From contig CM069880.1 in the NCBI GenBank assembly GCA_036172665.1, positions 5,272,501 to 5,336,500 on the forward strand: DNA of 64,000 nt. Direction: 5' to 3'. The stretch comes from Prosopocoilus inquinatus. Its lineage: Eukaryota > Arthropoda > Insecta > Coleoptera > Lucanidae. Shown here one piece after another: positions 49,652 to 58,739 of the stretch. Under the pieces are notes generated by a model, which made no database searches, had not been told where the DNA came from, and saw nothing but the letters and a program-made list of their open reading frames with translations. Made by a program: the position numbers and the translations under genes. The first letter of the stretch is position 1; every line of letters begins with the position of its first letter.

Positions 49652-51425
49652 TACAGTGTACCCGGATAGAAAGATGATTAAATTAGCAAAAGGTGCAGGT
49701 TCGAGAGCTTATTAAGAATCCATTTTCAAATATTACTTGTCATGGCCAACTTGATTATATTGAGATGCGGTTTGAACTAGTTTGCACGATAATTTAAGTA
49801 CTTTTATGGGCACTTAATAAAACTAATCCCATTTTTACAAATTTTCAATAATCTAACCTAACCTTAAAATTTTAAATTGGTGATTTTGTTGGCCCTTTTA
49901 AGAGAGACTTTTTTTCTAAATGCAATGATGTATCACATGATATGGAAACTTCTTCAAAATTTTGGGAAACAGAACTTATTCTTTTTATGAATAGAAATCG
50001 CTAGTGCCATGATCACAAAACTTTGTTATCGAGACTGTTGCAAGCTAACCGCGCCCTTGTTAACGTTGGTAATAAACGGGCGTTTACATTACATACATAT
50101 TTGTATTATACATGTGTCCTACATATTGTTTGACAAGTCTGGAATGAATCTGAAATTTGTCTCATACTACTATTACATTTTTCATGTATTTGACATGTAT
50201 CCGACATGTTTTACCAGACAGATTTGTATTCCAAATTAATGGAAAACACAGCGATCGCAGACCATACAAAGGTTAGAATAGTTAGCTGTTTTAAACTATT
50301 AAGCGATCTGATGGTTTGTGACGATGGAGTGATCCAAAAAGAGCATAGTAATATTATGCTGCCGCGGCCAAAAACAAAAATTGATTGTCATCTTTCACGA
50401 GCGATACTTTTTTTTATTATTAAATACTAGATATGTAGCGAACAGGTCACATAGTGTAAACGATGTCCTGTGCTAGTATTTGTCGAAGACTTGTGCTAAA
50501 GATTCATCAGGATTTGTATGCGACAAGTCGACAGTTTTGTAAAGATTTGTTTTTGAATTTATTGAAGACATGTATGTAATGTAAGCACTCCTTAAGGATT
50601 GCAGAACTTTAAATAGGTCTCGATTCACTTGATCGCGACTATACGTATACCAAGTGCTACAAGAACGTAGAACTTACTCGTGAAATATACGAAGCTCAGT
50701 ATCCAGAAAAGGCTACACAGATGAAGCTGCAGTGCCACTGATCGTTCGTGGACAATCGTGTACAAGCGATTAAAATTTTAGACCAATGAAATTCTTATCT
50801 TTTTGGCACATCATACCCCTAGCTGATGTGATATTGGTTTAAAATTATAAATTATAAAATATAAATTAAATAAATGGCTCGCTCACCATTGGCTGCAATC
50901 GATCAGTGCCACTGCAGAATAACTTGATAAACAAAAAGCAAAATTTCTGTGATCATGGCACTAGCGATTTCTGTTCGTAAAAAGAATAAGTTCGGTTTTT
51001 CAAAATTTTGAAGAAGTCTCCATATCGTGTGCTACATCATTGCATTCAGAAATAAATTTTCTCTTATAATGGTCAAGAAAATTAGGGAGTACCAATTTAA
51101 AATTTTAAGGTTAGGTTAGATTATTGAAAATTTGTAAAAATGAGATTAGTTTTATTAAGTGCCCATAAAAGTAATTAAATTATCATGCAAACTAGTTCAA
51201 ACCGCATCTCAATATCTTAAATAACAAAAAAGTTACGGCAAATAAAAGAAATGAGGAGATATTGGTTTTAGTAAAATTTTAACCAAGTTGGCCATGACAA
51301 GTAAGTTTGAAAATGGATTCTTAATGAGCTCTCGAACCTGCATCTTTTTGCTACTTTAATCATCTCTCTATCTCTTCAAAGACAGAAGTTACCCATGCTG
51401 TCCCTACGTATCCGGGCACACTGTA
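49652..51425. mobile_element. 1.77 kb foldback element with TA target duplication
   Basis: Ends TACAGTGTACCCGGATA (49,652 on) and TATCCGGGCACACTGTA (to 51,425) are inverted. The inverted arms are long: about 367 bp at the left (to 50,018) and about 480 bp at the right (from 50,946), with a unique centre of about 930 bp. TA flanks both sides (49,650-49,651 and 51,426-51,427). It sits inside the YqaJ coding region. No transposase is seen; the TA duplication is compatible with Tc1/mariner-type mobilisation. Confidence 0.85.
50094..50584. repeat. Inverted repeat nested in the foldback centre
   Basis: TTACATTACATACAT (50,094-50,108) and ATGTATGTAATGTAA (50,570-50,584) are exact complements about 490 bp apart. 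Between them are several short GACATGT and ACATGTC-type motifs. A nested MITE is possible, but no target duplication was resolved. Confidence 0.6.
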
Positions 51426-51830
51426 TACTTTGGTATATTTGCCTGGACTTTTCCCGATCATTCTCTTATAAATGCGGTGGTGATATTGCTCACTGAAATT
51501 TTAAGAAAGGCTCGCAGCGTGGCATTTCACTTCGTAGCTATTTTTCAAAGAGAAGTTAACTCTTTTTCCACCAACAAATTTTGAAACAATTGAAATGTAC
51601 GTCTCCGCTGCATTAATGTTCATATTTAAAAGTAAACTGTGCATTATGCGTCAAATGATTGCAGCAAGCAATAATATCATGAAGTCATCCACATTCTACT
51701 AAGTCTGGAACTGAATTAATTTCATTATCTTTGAACCCGGTGCAAAAATAAACGTCACAATCAGAATGATCGCCGATTACGTGCTTAGGGCAATGAATTA
51801 TCCTCCTTTTTTAACGCATGCTCTATGAGC

Positions 51831-52719
51831 GTCGGTACATCAGAGCAGTATTAATTCCTATTCCAATAATCATAAGCACAATTATTCTGTATAATGTATA
51901 TTTTTTCTTTACGTCCACTTTAAACCGCAATACTTCATTGTGCCTAATTTTAGTGCAGGATCTAGTCTAGTGTAGTCTAGATAAAAAAGCAACCCACGTA
52001 AAATTAAAAAAAAAAAACAATTTTATAGGGGTGATAATAACGGTAATGAAACAACAAAATGACGTTATTGATTTACAGAGGAACATGCTATACGTTTTTT
52101 TTTGTGTCGTTTCAATTCTGATAAACTTTCACTTTCCGACAGACGTAGTTTTATTTTCCGAGTTTTACATAGTTTCTGTGTTAGATCAGGTCGCCGTTTT
52201 TATTTACATCACTTTTACATAAAAAAATTTACTCATCTGAGTGTGCGCTCGACCTTAGAATTTGCAGGAGGCCGCGGGCGGTAGCCATGTGAATGAGGCC
52301 TTATCGGAATATTCTCTTGTGGGTGTGTCAAACTGACACGTAAACCAATCAAAAATAAAGATCAGTGACAGCAGAGTCATAAATTAAAAGGAAAATGTTT
52401 AGGTGGTAATTCTGTTCTCTGTTCTTTTCGTTTGTGTGTAAAAATGCAGGAACACATGTTGAACGTATGTTTCTTCTAAATATATGCGAAAAATAGTGAT
52501 ACGCCCATTTGAAATCGAGTTCAGCTGTAAGCGAGCATACAGCCTTAAGTTACTTTTCCTGCTTGGAAGATTGGGTATTTAGGGATTGCTGCTATTGGTT
52601 TGCATTGATCACGTGGAAAAGCAGCTTTAGAATACAATTTTAGGCAGGGTTTAATTAATTTAACACAGATTGATACAAATATGCTTTACAAAACATAATT
52701 TATTTATGATTTATTTATA
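51831..52719. other. hAT interior, no gene seen
   Basis: AT-rich with short chance open frames. CATACAGCCTTAAG near 52,535 is partly inverted relative to TTCAAGGGCTGTATA at 55,747 and could be the left end of the Harbinger element, but this is weak. Confidence 0.35.
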
Positions 52720-52857
52720 CATCAACTACGGCTAACATAACTTCCTCAAAATCTTTATCAATGTCATTGTCAAAACTAGATTCGTATATTTTAGAATTAA
52801 ATCTAGATAACATCGTTCCTGAATTTTTAGCTCTGCGAAGGCGTCGTGAACACCTAT
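52720..52857 (-). pseudogene. 3' end of an unidentified coding sequence
   Basis: On the minus strand this reads RRLRRAKNSGTMLSRFN, then an acidic tail YESSFDNDIDKDFEEVMLAVV and a stop, followed by repeated AATAAAT, which could be a polyadenylation signal. Its upstream side abuts the MITE at 52,858. The composition looks like a real protein end but I do not recognise it. It could belong to the Harbinger or another element. Confidence 0.4.
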
Positions 52858-53187
52858 GGCACAGATTAACCAGATACGACACTTAGCGGCGGCACCTTTG
52901 ATGTTGAAGATTAAATTTTTTGACCTTCAACCATTTGGAGATGGGTGTTCCTAACTTCATCACAGTGTACAACTATGTTGAGTGTAGTCGCACACTTACG
53001 TGTAGCACAATTGAAATTATTTTGTTAATGAATACTGATAATGCTTTAGTAAGTTCCACAATAAAAATAAAGTAATCTAACCTATCAAATAACTAGTAAA
53101 TAACCTGAAGACGCTAACACCCATTTCAAAATGGTGGATGTCGTTTAGACGGGAACGTAGAGTGTCGCATCTGAGTTAATCTGTGCC
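52858..53187. mobile_element. MITE of about 330 bp with GGCACAG ends
   Basis: Left end GGCACAGATTAACCAGATAC and right end with complement GGCACAGATTAACTCAGATG. Inverted similarity continues inward (CGACACT, CCATTT..GA.ATGGGTGTT) for about 100 bp. The flanking trinucleotide TAT is present on both sides. A 3-bp duplication and G-rich ends fit a PIF/Harbinger-type MITE. Confidence 0.78.
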
Positions 53188-53297
53188 TATGGTGAGCGCG
53201 TGTTGAATGTTGAGAAGTTAGGTTACGTCAGAGATAAACTGTCAATGACTGTCACTGCTTAATTTCAAATTTGCTTAACGAAAATTGGATTAAAAGA

Positions 53298-53990
53298 ATG
53301 TGTGATCAGCAAGGTAAGTTTTTATTTATTTATATTTTATATTATTACGTATTATTTATATTGTTAGATATATTGGAGTTTTTAAATTTTCCTTCTACTT
53401 CCCAGTCCCAAGAACAAGATGAAGCAGAATTGTTTAAGTGGAGCCATAATAACACTCTTCTTTTCTTGGACCTATATAAAGATTATAGGAAACAAGTTGG
53501 TTCTTTATGAATAAAAAACCTGAAGATGTTCGTGGAAATAGCAAAAGAATTACGCTATAAAACAAAGCAAAACATAAGTGCTGCAAATTGTGAAAATCGG
53601 TGGAAACATTTAAAAAGAACATATAAAAAGTTTGTGGATAATAATACCAAAACTGGACGAGGGAGGAAGGACTTTGAATATGCTGAGATCATGGATACAA
53701 TTCTAGGGAAAAAAAGGAATATTTATCCAGTTTTGTTACTGTCTGGAGACACTGTGGCTCCAATGGAAGAAAATACAGTGACTGCTGTCGAGATTGTGGA
53801 TAATACTGCTACAACCAATAATAGTGTAGAGATAAAGGAACCACCATCTGTAAACACGAGACCCCGAACAACTAGCAATAAGCATAAAAGATTAAGAGTA
53901 GAGGTTTTAAAAGAAATACGACAGGACAGGAAAGATTTCTATAAAAAACTTTTAGAAATTGAAGAAAAAAAGTTAGTTGAAAAGCAATGA
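53298..53990 (+). pseudogene. Harbinger Myb/SANT-like DNA-binding protein, one premature stop
   Basis: A likely two-exon gene. Exon 1 (53,298-53,313, MCDQQ) ends in CAAG/GTAAGT. An intron of 99 bp ends in CCCAAG, and exon 2 opens with EQDEAELFKW. The trihelix/Myb-SANT-like domain follows: LLFLDLYKDYRKQVGSL, a TGA at 53,508-53,510, then in the same frame IAKELRYKTKQNISAANCEN, RWKHLKRTYKKFVDNN and KTGRGRKDFEYAEIM. A basic region and a coiled-coil-like C terminus (KEIRQDRKDFYKKLLEIEEKK) end at 53,990. In PIF/Harbinger elements this partner binds DNA and helps the transposase. It is convergent with the transposase gene at 54.5-55.7 kb. The single TGA is the only lesion seen. Confidence 0.83.
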
Positions 53991-54379
53991 AAGAATAATA
54001 TTTTAGAAGAGAGAAACACTTTGTTGAAGCAGTTAAAGAGTTGTGTTGCATAAAATACTCATGTCAAACTCATAAGTGCAATAACTTAATAACATTTTTG
54101 TTTAAATATAAAATTCCATTTCGTTTTTGTCTTTTTATAGTTTGCGTTAAAGTTTAATTTATTTAGTTCTAAAAATGACAAGATATTTTTAACTTTAAGA
54201 ATACAACTTTATTGCATCATCTTACATTAATCTCGAACAGGGTTGGAAAAAAACGTTTTTTTTAAGAATAAAACATGTGTTTTTTTTCTAAATTAATAAT
54301 AAAAGAATAAATGTAGAAAAGATATTTTAAAATTGGGTTCGCAATGGAACCAACCCTGATCTGAAATAAGACTATCGGT

Positions 54380-54432
54380 GCAATTCTAAGCTCCTAGTAC
54401 CTTACGATGCTCACAATCGAGCTTAGAATTGC
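54380..54432. repeat. 14-bp inverted repeat between convergent Harbinger genes
   Basis: GCAATTCTAAGCTC (54,380-54,393) and GAGCTTAGAATTGC (54,419-54,432) are exact complements with a 25-nt loop. It lies between the 3' ends of the Myb-like and transposase genes. Confidence 0.85.
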
Positions 54433-54488
54433 AGCATTAAACTGGTTTTTTTTTTATAACAGATAATAAAAGAGTATTAACTAAATTA

Positions 54489-55720
54489 CTAAATTCGAAA
54501 AGGCAAACTATTCGCAACTTCATTTCTTTTCATTATCCCTCTTCTGTCATCCTGGTTTTCTGCTTCAACGTCTTGTACGAGAATGGGTTCGTTTTCCAAA
54601 CGTATTTCTTCTGGAAAAACAAAATCTGCATTGTCTTCTATTGCCAAATTGTGCACTACAGCAGTAGCTCGTATGAAATGTGTGCAAAATTCAATGTTTC
54701 TTAGCTTTAGATGGTAAAGCTGTCTAAATTTTTGTTTGATTAGACCAAAGCAATGCTCAATTATATATCTACTTTTTGACAGTAGATAATTATAGTTTCT
54801 CTCACGCCAAATCAAATTGCCTCTATCTTTGAATGGGGTGAGACAATGTCTCAAGCAAGGTTAGCCACTGTCTCCAAGAATGAAATAATTGGCACATTTA
54901 TCTTCCAATCCATTTATCTTAACAAAGGTGACGCCCGGAAAACTCTGCTATCATGAACAGAACCCGGGTATCCTACAAAAATGTCCCGTATTCTTTTCTT
55001 GTGGTCACATACAACTTGTGCCTAAAAGAAAAATATAGTCACATGTTATAAAAATAAAAACCGTGCTTACATTGCAAATAATCAATAAAGCAGTTTAAAA
55101 ATACAATGTCTTTTTATGTTTCATTTCTTACCTGGATAGAATGAAAGTGTTTCCTGTTTAGGTACGAGTCTGGATCCTCCTTTGGTGTATCAATTTTTAT
55201 GTGTGTGCCGTCAATGATTCCAATTATCCCAGGAAAGTCCTTCTGTCTGAAATATCTCTCAATTTCAATTTTTTCCTCATTTGTTGGCCAGGTTATAACT
55301 TCCACAGACAAATTTGATAAAAAATATGTAACTCTTTTTACGAGTTTATGTAGAGAACTGATAGTGATACCAAAACGGTCAGATACATCTCTAAAAGTAG
55401 CACCCTGATTGCCTGCAAACCAGAGAAAGGCTGCACCTGTTTTCAAGGGACTTATTTTTTCGGAGTCTCCTTGTTGATAATGATAGTACTGGGATACGCT
55501 ATACTGATTTGATAGTTGCACTGCTAGGTTTCGACTGATTCTAAAATGTTGTATAAATTGTTCGTTGTTAAGTTGTGACACAGTTTCTTCAAAAAAACTC
55601 TCATTTTTTGGTACTTCGAAGAGGTTCTCTAATTCTTCTAAATCTTCATCACTTGAACTCAAATGCAGTATCTAAAAATTATTATTTCTAATTGATTTTT
55701 TTTTGTTAGTGTTCTTACCT
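54489..55720 (-). pseudogene. PIF/Harbinger DDE transposase, two lesions
   Basis: The main exon (55,662-55,132) contains an HTH-like region (TFRDVSDRFGITISSLHKLV, about residues 89-108) and FPGIIGIIDGTHIKI with the first catalytic Asp (D151). A 110-bp intron (55,131-55,022, GTAAGA...TTTTAG) follows, then AQVVCDHKKRIRDIFVGYPG and SVHDSRVF. A frameshift lies near 54,920. YFILGDSG carries the second Asp, followed by a TAA where the family has Tyr. The last part has YIIEHCFGLIK with the catalytic Glu and ends at 54,489. The conserved frame opens with TTG at 55,662; the true start is probably in an upstream exon across an intron (55,721-55,673). All three catalytic residues survive. Confidence 0.88.
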
Positions 55721-55915
55721 TCTTTTTTATAGTCTTGGTGCAATTTTCAAGGGCTGTATACAAATAAAAATCACAAATGTTTAGGTTAGGATCCGTTTCG
55801 AACTAAATATCCTTGCCTTCATCCTAGGATGTGTCGAATGCGTTATGAACAAGTTCAGAATTTAACAAACGTCTTTCACGAACATGGAATTTTTAGTCAG
55901 GAGGGAATCCTTTCT
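55721..55915. other. Junction between Harbinger and hAT transposase
   Basis: It includes the likely 5' exon of the Harbinger gene and probably its right terminus, which I could not fix. GGCTGTATA at 55,752 is a weak candidate paired with CATACAGCC near 52,535. Confidence 0.35.
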
Positions 55916-58008
55916 CTACCGCGAACGGTACATTTGCAAGTGCGCATGCGCCGACGCTCCGAACATATTCGGGATCGACTCCGCGAAAATAGCTATTGCA
56001 TTTACATGGAAATATGATCTCATTAACATAATAGAATTTAACATTTTTAGTAACATTTTGTTTCGCAATTTGCATTTGATGATGTTCATGATTGAAAAAT
56101 TTCTTTCAACTGCTGCATTTGAAGCCGGTAAACTTAGAACATAAATAAACATAAATTCACCAGTAGCATTTTTGATTGTTATAACTTTTCTCCAAAAAGC
56201 TATTGATCTTCCGGAATTTCTCCATCAAAAATGTCTTCCCAGCGCACATTTAGCAACTGTCTGTATTGTGTTTCTAAGTCAGATAAATTCTGTTGGCGCA
56301 TAAACTGTAAGGGAAGTTCACAAAATTTGGGTCTAATAGGATTTAAAATAACGTTGGGGTGAACATTTTTGATTTGTGAAAAAAATTTTAAATGGTTAGG
56401 CATACGCTTAGCAAGTTCGATTAAAAGAATTTTTAAAAATTCGACACATTTTTATTTGATTTCAGTTATATCTTCATCTGATAAATTACTAGCTTTTATT
56501 TCGATGTCAAATTGAAAGCCTAGGTCACAGTCTTTTAATAACAAATAATTTTGAGGAAACAACATTGAATTTTGTAGCTTTTCAAGGCTTTTATCCAGGT
56601 GACCTAATAAAACTGGTTTCAAAATTTGCCTGGCAAATGTCCATATAGTTGCATTAACCTCAGTAAAAGCTTGTAAATAATATATATTAGATTTTTGAAA
56701 ATACATATTTAAGATATATATTTGCTTTAAAATAGGTTCTAAAAACACTAAAATAACTTTATTTCGTTTGTTTTTGTACGCGTCATGTAATAGTTTTGCT
56801 GTATGACATCTCTCTGCCTTTACATTAATTTCAAAAAATGTTTGCAATTCCAGATACTGCTCTAAAATTTTCTCAACCGCACGATATCGTGACAGCCAAC
56901 GAGTGTTTGATAGCTGCACAAATTTAGTAAACTTTTTATCTGTATTTATCAAATCGTAGATTTCTTTATATTTACTCATTCGTAGTGTACTGTGTTTAAA
57001 CCAGTTATATTTCTCTTAAAAGAAAATCTGCTTCATCAACAAATGCTTCTGAAGCTTTTGAACTGCAAAGATGCAGACTGTGAGAGATGCATTTAATAAG
57101 GACTAGATCATTCGAATATGAATTTTTTTTCAAAAGTGTGTATAAAGAATTATGGTCCCCACACATATTTGATGCGCCATCAGTTGCAATTCCAATTAAA
57201 CTTTTCACGTTAATTTTGTTATTTATGAGAAACTGAGAAACTGCCTCATACAGATCGGCAGCACTTGTGTGAACAACCGATATGAATGTTAGAAATTAAA
57301 CTACAATTTCATTTTTTTTAACAGAATAGTATCTTATATTTAAACACAATAATTTTTCAGTAGTGATGTCCGTAGACTCGTCTACTTTAAGAGAAAACAG
57401 AGAATCTCCCAAATTCTCAATTATTTCATCTAATATGGAAGGTGCAATAACACCTTTAATTAGAGCAGAACATTTTGTTCGATGAAGATGAAAAGCCTGG
57501 TCTTTCTTTGTGTGAGATGCTATTGTTGGATCTTCTTTCTTTGAAAATAAATTTAGTATATCTGATAAATGGTCAACTGTGTTTAACGATGAATGAGCAG
57601 CTATATGAGCAGCTACGATGATTTCTTTCGTTTTCATAGAATTGTTGTAAGTAGAGACACCTTCAAATGTAACAAATAAAGTTAAAAAAAGAATTTTCAA
57701 GTGGACATACTAACCAAATTTAGAAACACTGAAGTGACTGTCTCCAACCTGGGATACTTTACGTTTATGCTTTTCTGTCTTCGCATGTCTTACTAGATCA
57801 GCTCTGTGGGAACGTAGATCTGTGCAACAAACTTTACAATAACTTGAGTTGTTTTCGCTTGTTAACCATCCTAAATATTATAAAGTTATGTATGCATCCC
57901 AGCACCACAAATATTTAATTTATAATTTTCGTTTAGCTTACCTTTGAACTGTGTTTCTCCTTCCCATTCCTGTTTATGTGTTTTAGAATACTTTGCCCAT
58001 TTACCCAT
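55916..58008 (-). pseudogene. hAT transposase of the 14.6 kb element, degenerate
   Basis: Three 5' exons are visible. Exon 1 (58,008-57,942) starts ATG and reads MGKWAKYSKTHKQEWEG. Exon 2 (57,870-57,715) holds a BED/TTF-like zinc finger (CKVC, then HAKTEKH). Exon 3 starts at 57,660 (VSTYNNSMKTKEI). The core has LKVDESTDI, SLIGIATDGASNM and SNTRWLSRYRAVEKILEQY. The C-terminal hAT dimerisation motif is LPASNAAVERNFSIMNIIK. Lesions: in-frame TAA near 57,294 and 56,451, a 2-bp-type frameshift near 57,003, and another near 56,200. The gene lies inside, and in the expected place for, the hAT bounded by CAGTGTTGCCAG ends. Confidence 0.88.
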
Positions 58009-58410
58009 TTCTAAATTACAATAGAACAGTTATCACGTATAAGGAACTCCGACAAAGACCGAATCCTACACGTAAAGTAAAATGAAATAAATAGGTTAGA
58101 TCACATTAAAATGGCATTGTAGTTGGCGCTATTTCGCCTGCCCCCAGAATAACCAACTACATAATATAAAAAATACCTGAGGTTGGTGGTTATCACCAGT
58201 CAATTATTACCATTGTATTACATTACATGTTGTTTCCGGATGAAACAATTAACAAACAAAACACATAAGGGCTTTTTGTAGCATCGACTTGCAATTAGAA
58301 AGCGCTATTTTTATTTTTAAATATCGCCCAAATTGCGGTTAGCGATTTTTGCAAAAATTGGAGCGCAAATTATCCTTCAAAATCGCCCAATTTGCGCTAA
58401 ATCGCCCAAT
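58009..58410. other. hAT 5' flank and subterminal repeats
   Basis: The upstream region of the hAT transposase gene. Near the right end AATCGCCCAA and ATTTGCGC-type motifs repeat four times (58,320-58,410), the usual subterminal binding-site pattern of hAT elements. GGCAAC-type sequence completes the terminus. Confidence 0.6.
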
Positions 58411-58422
58411 CTGGCAACACTG

Positions 58423-58430
58423 CACACATG
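58423..58430. repeat. 8-bp hAT target-site duplication, right
   Basis: CACACATG, identical to 43,773-43,780. Confidence 0.92.
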
Positions 58431-58502
58431 GCGTTCTTTGTCCGCCATTCTGTTACTCTGTATTGCGCGCTCATCACACTAGATGTCGCTATTACAATAA
58501 CA
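58431..58502 (-). repeat. Gypsy 5' LTR, 5' portion
   Basis: On the minus strand the LTR starts TGTTATTGTAATAGCGACAT at 58,502 and continues to the hAT target site. Together with 43,780-43,688 it makes a short LTR of about 165 bp with TG...CA ends. With no second LTR in the window its outer limit rests on the TG...CA rule and the tRNA-type primer site. Confidence 0.65.
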
Positions 58503-58570
58503 TATATAGTTTATTGTAGATTTTTACATATTCATTTATATTTATTTACATTTAGACACATATATCTTTT

Positions 58571-58739
58571 AGGATGATTAGATTTTTGTTAGGTTTAACA
58601 TTTTTATGATTTCGTCAGTGTGAATAGGTTGTTTTTAGATCTTTTTACATGCTTTCAAGTTGGTAACGTACTGAAGATGGCAGCCTAGCTGCCGACTTAA
58701 AAACACTAAAAAAAGATCTGAAAACAACCTAATCATCCT
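58571..58739. repeat. Inverted repeat with a hammerhead-like hairpin in its loop
   Basis: AGGATGATTAG (58,571-58,581) pairs with CTAATCATCCT (58,729-58,739). AGGTTGTTTTTAGATCTTTTT (58,626-58,646) pairs, with one mismatch, with sequence ending at 58,730. The loop contains CTGAAGA followed by a perfect stem GGCAG/CTGCC (58,671-58,694). The GAAA box expected of a hammerhead is absent. Confidence 0.7.

Larger units (their letters stand above)
48888..51830 (-). pseudogene. YqaJ-type nuclease protein of a DNA transposon, interrupted
   Basis: The C-terminal part (48,888-49,590) reads through WHKERRLTATKFG, then YLGASPDGLVGEDAIIEIKCPYK with the PD-ExK-like nuclease core (D of SPDG, E-I-K of IEIKCP), then HTYYYQIQGQLALT. 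This is the YqaJ viral-recombinase/lambda-exonuclease fold. The N-terminal part lies at 51,430-51,830: HCPKHVIGDHSDC, KFVGGKRVNFSLKNSYEVKC and then QYHHRIYKRMIGKSPGKYTK. Between the two sits the foldback element at 49,652. Stops and frameshifts occur in both parts. YqaJ proteins are known accessory products of some eukaryotic DNA transposons, for example ISL2EU. Confidence 0.82.
43781..58422. mobile_element. 14.6 kb hAT element with nested insertions
   Basis: The termini are CAGTGTTGCCAG (43,781-43,792) and its exact complement CTGGCAACACTG (58,411-58,422), flanked by the 8-bp duplication CACACATG on both sides, which is the hAT hallmark. Subterminal motifs of the type GGGCGATTT occur repeatedly at both ends. 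The element's own transposase pseudogene is on the minus strand, starting 414 bp from the right end. The length far exceeds a usual hAT (about 3-5 kb). The surplus is explained by later insertions: a Harbinger gene pair, a YqaJ gene with a foldback element in it, and several MITEs. Confidence 0.9.
35500..58502 (-). mobile_element. Ty3/gypsy LTR retrotransposon, 3'-truncated and twice interrupted
   Basis: Reading on the minus strand, the order is LTR (58,502-58,423 plus 43,780-43,688), primer-binding site, gag, protease, reverse transcriptase, RNase H and integrase, ending at 35,500. Two later insertions split it: the 14.6 kb hAT in the LTR and the 4.4 kb CCCACTAAGCA element in RNase H. Without them about 4 kb of gypsy sequence remains. 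The domain order protease-RT-RNase H-integrase is that of the Ty3/gypsy group. At least three frameshifts or small deletions and the missing 3' end make it inactive. Confidence 0.9.
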
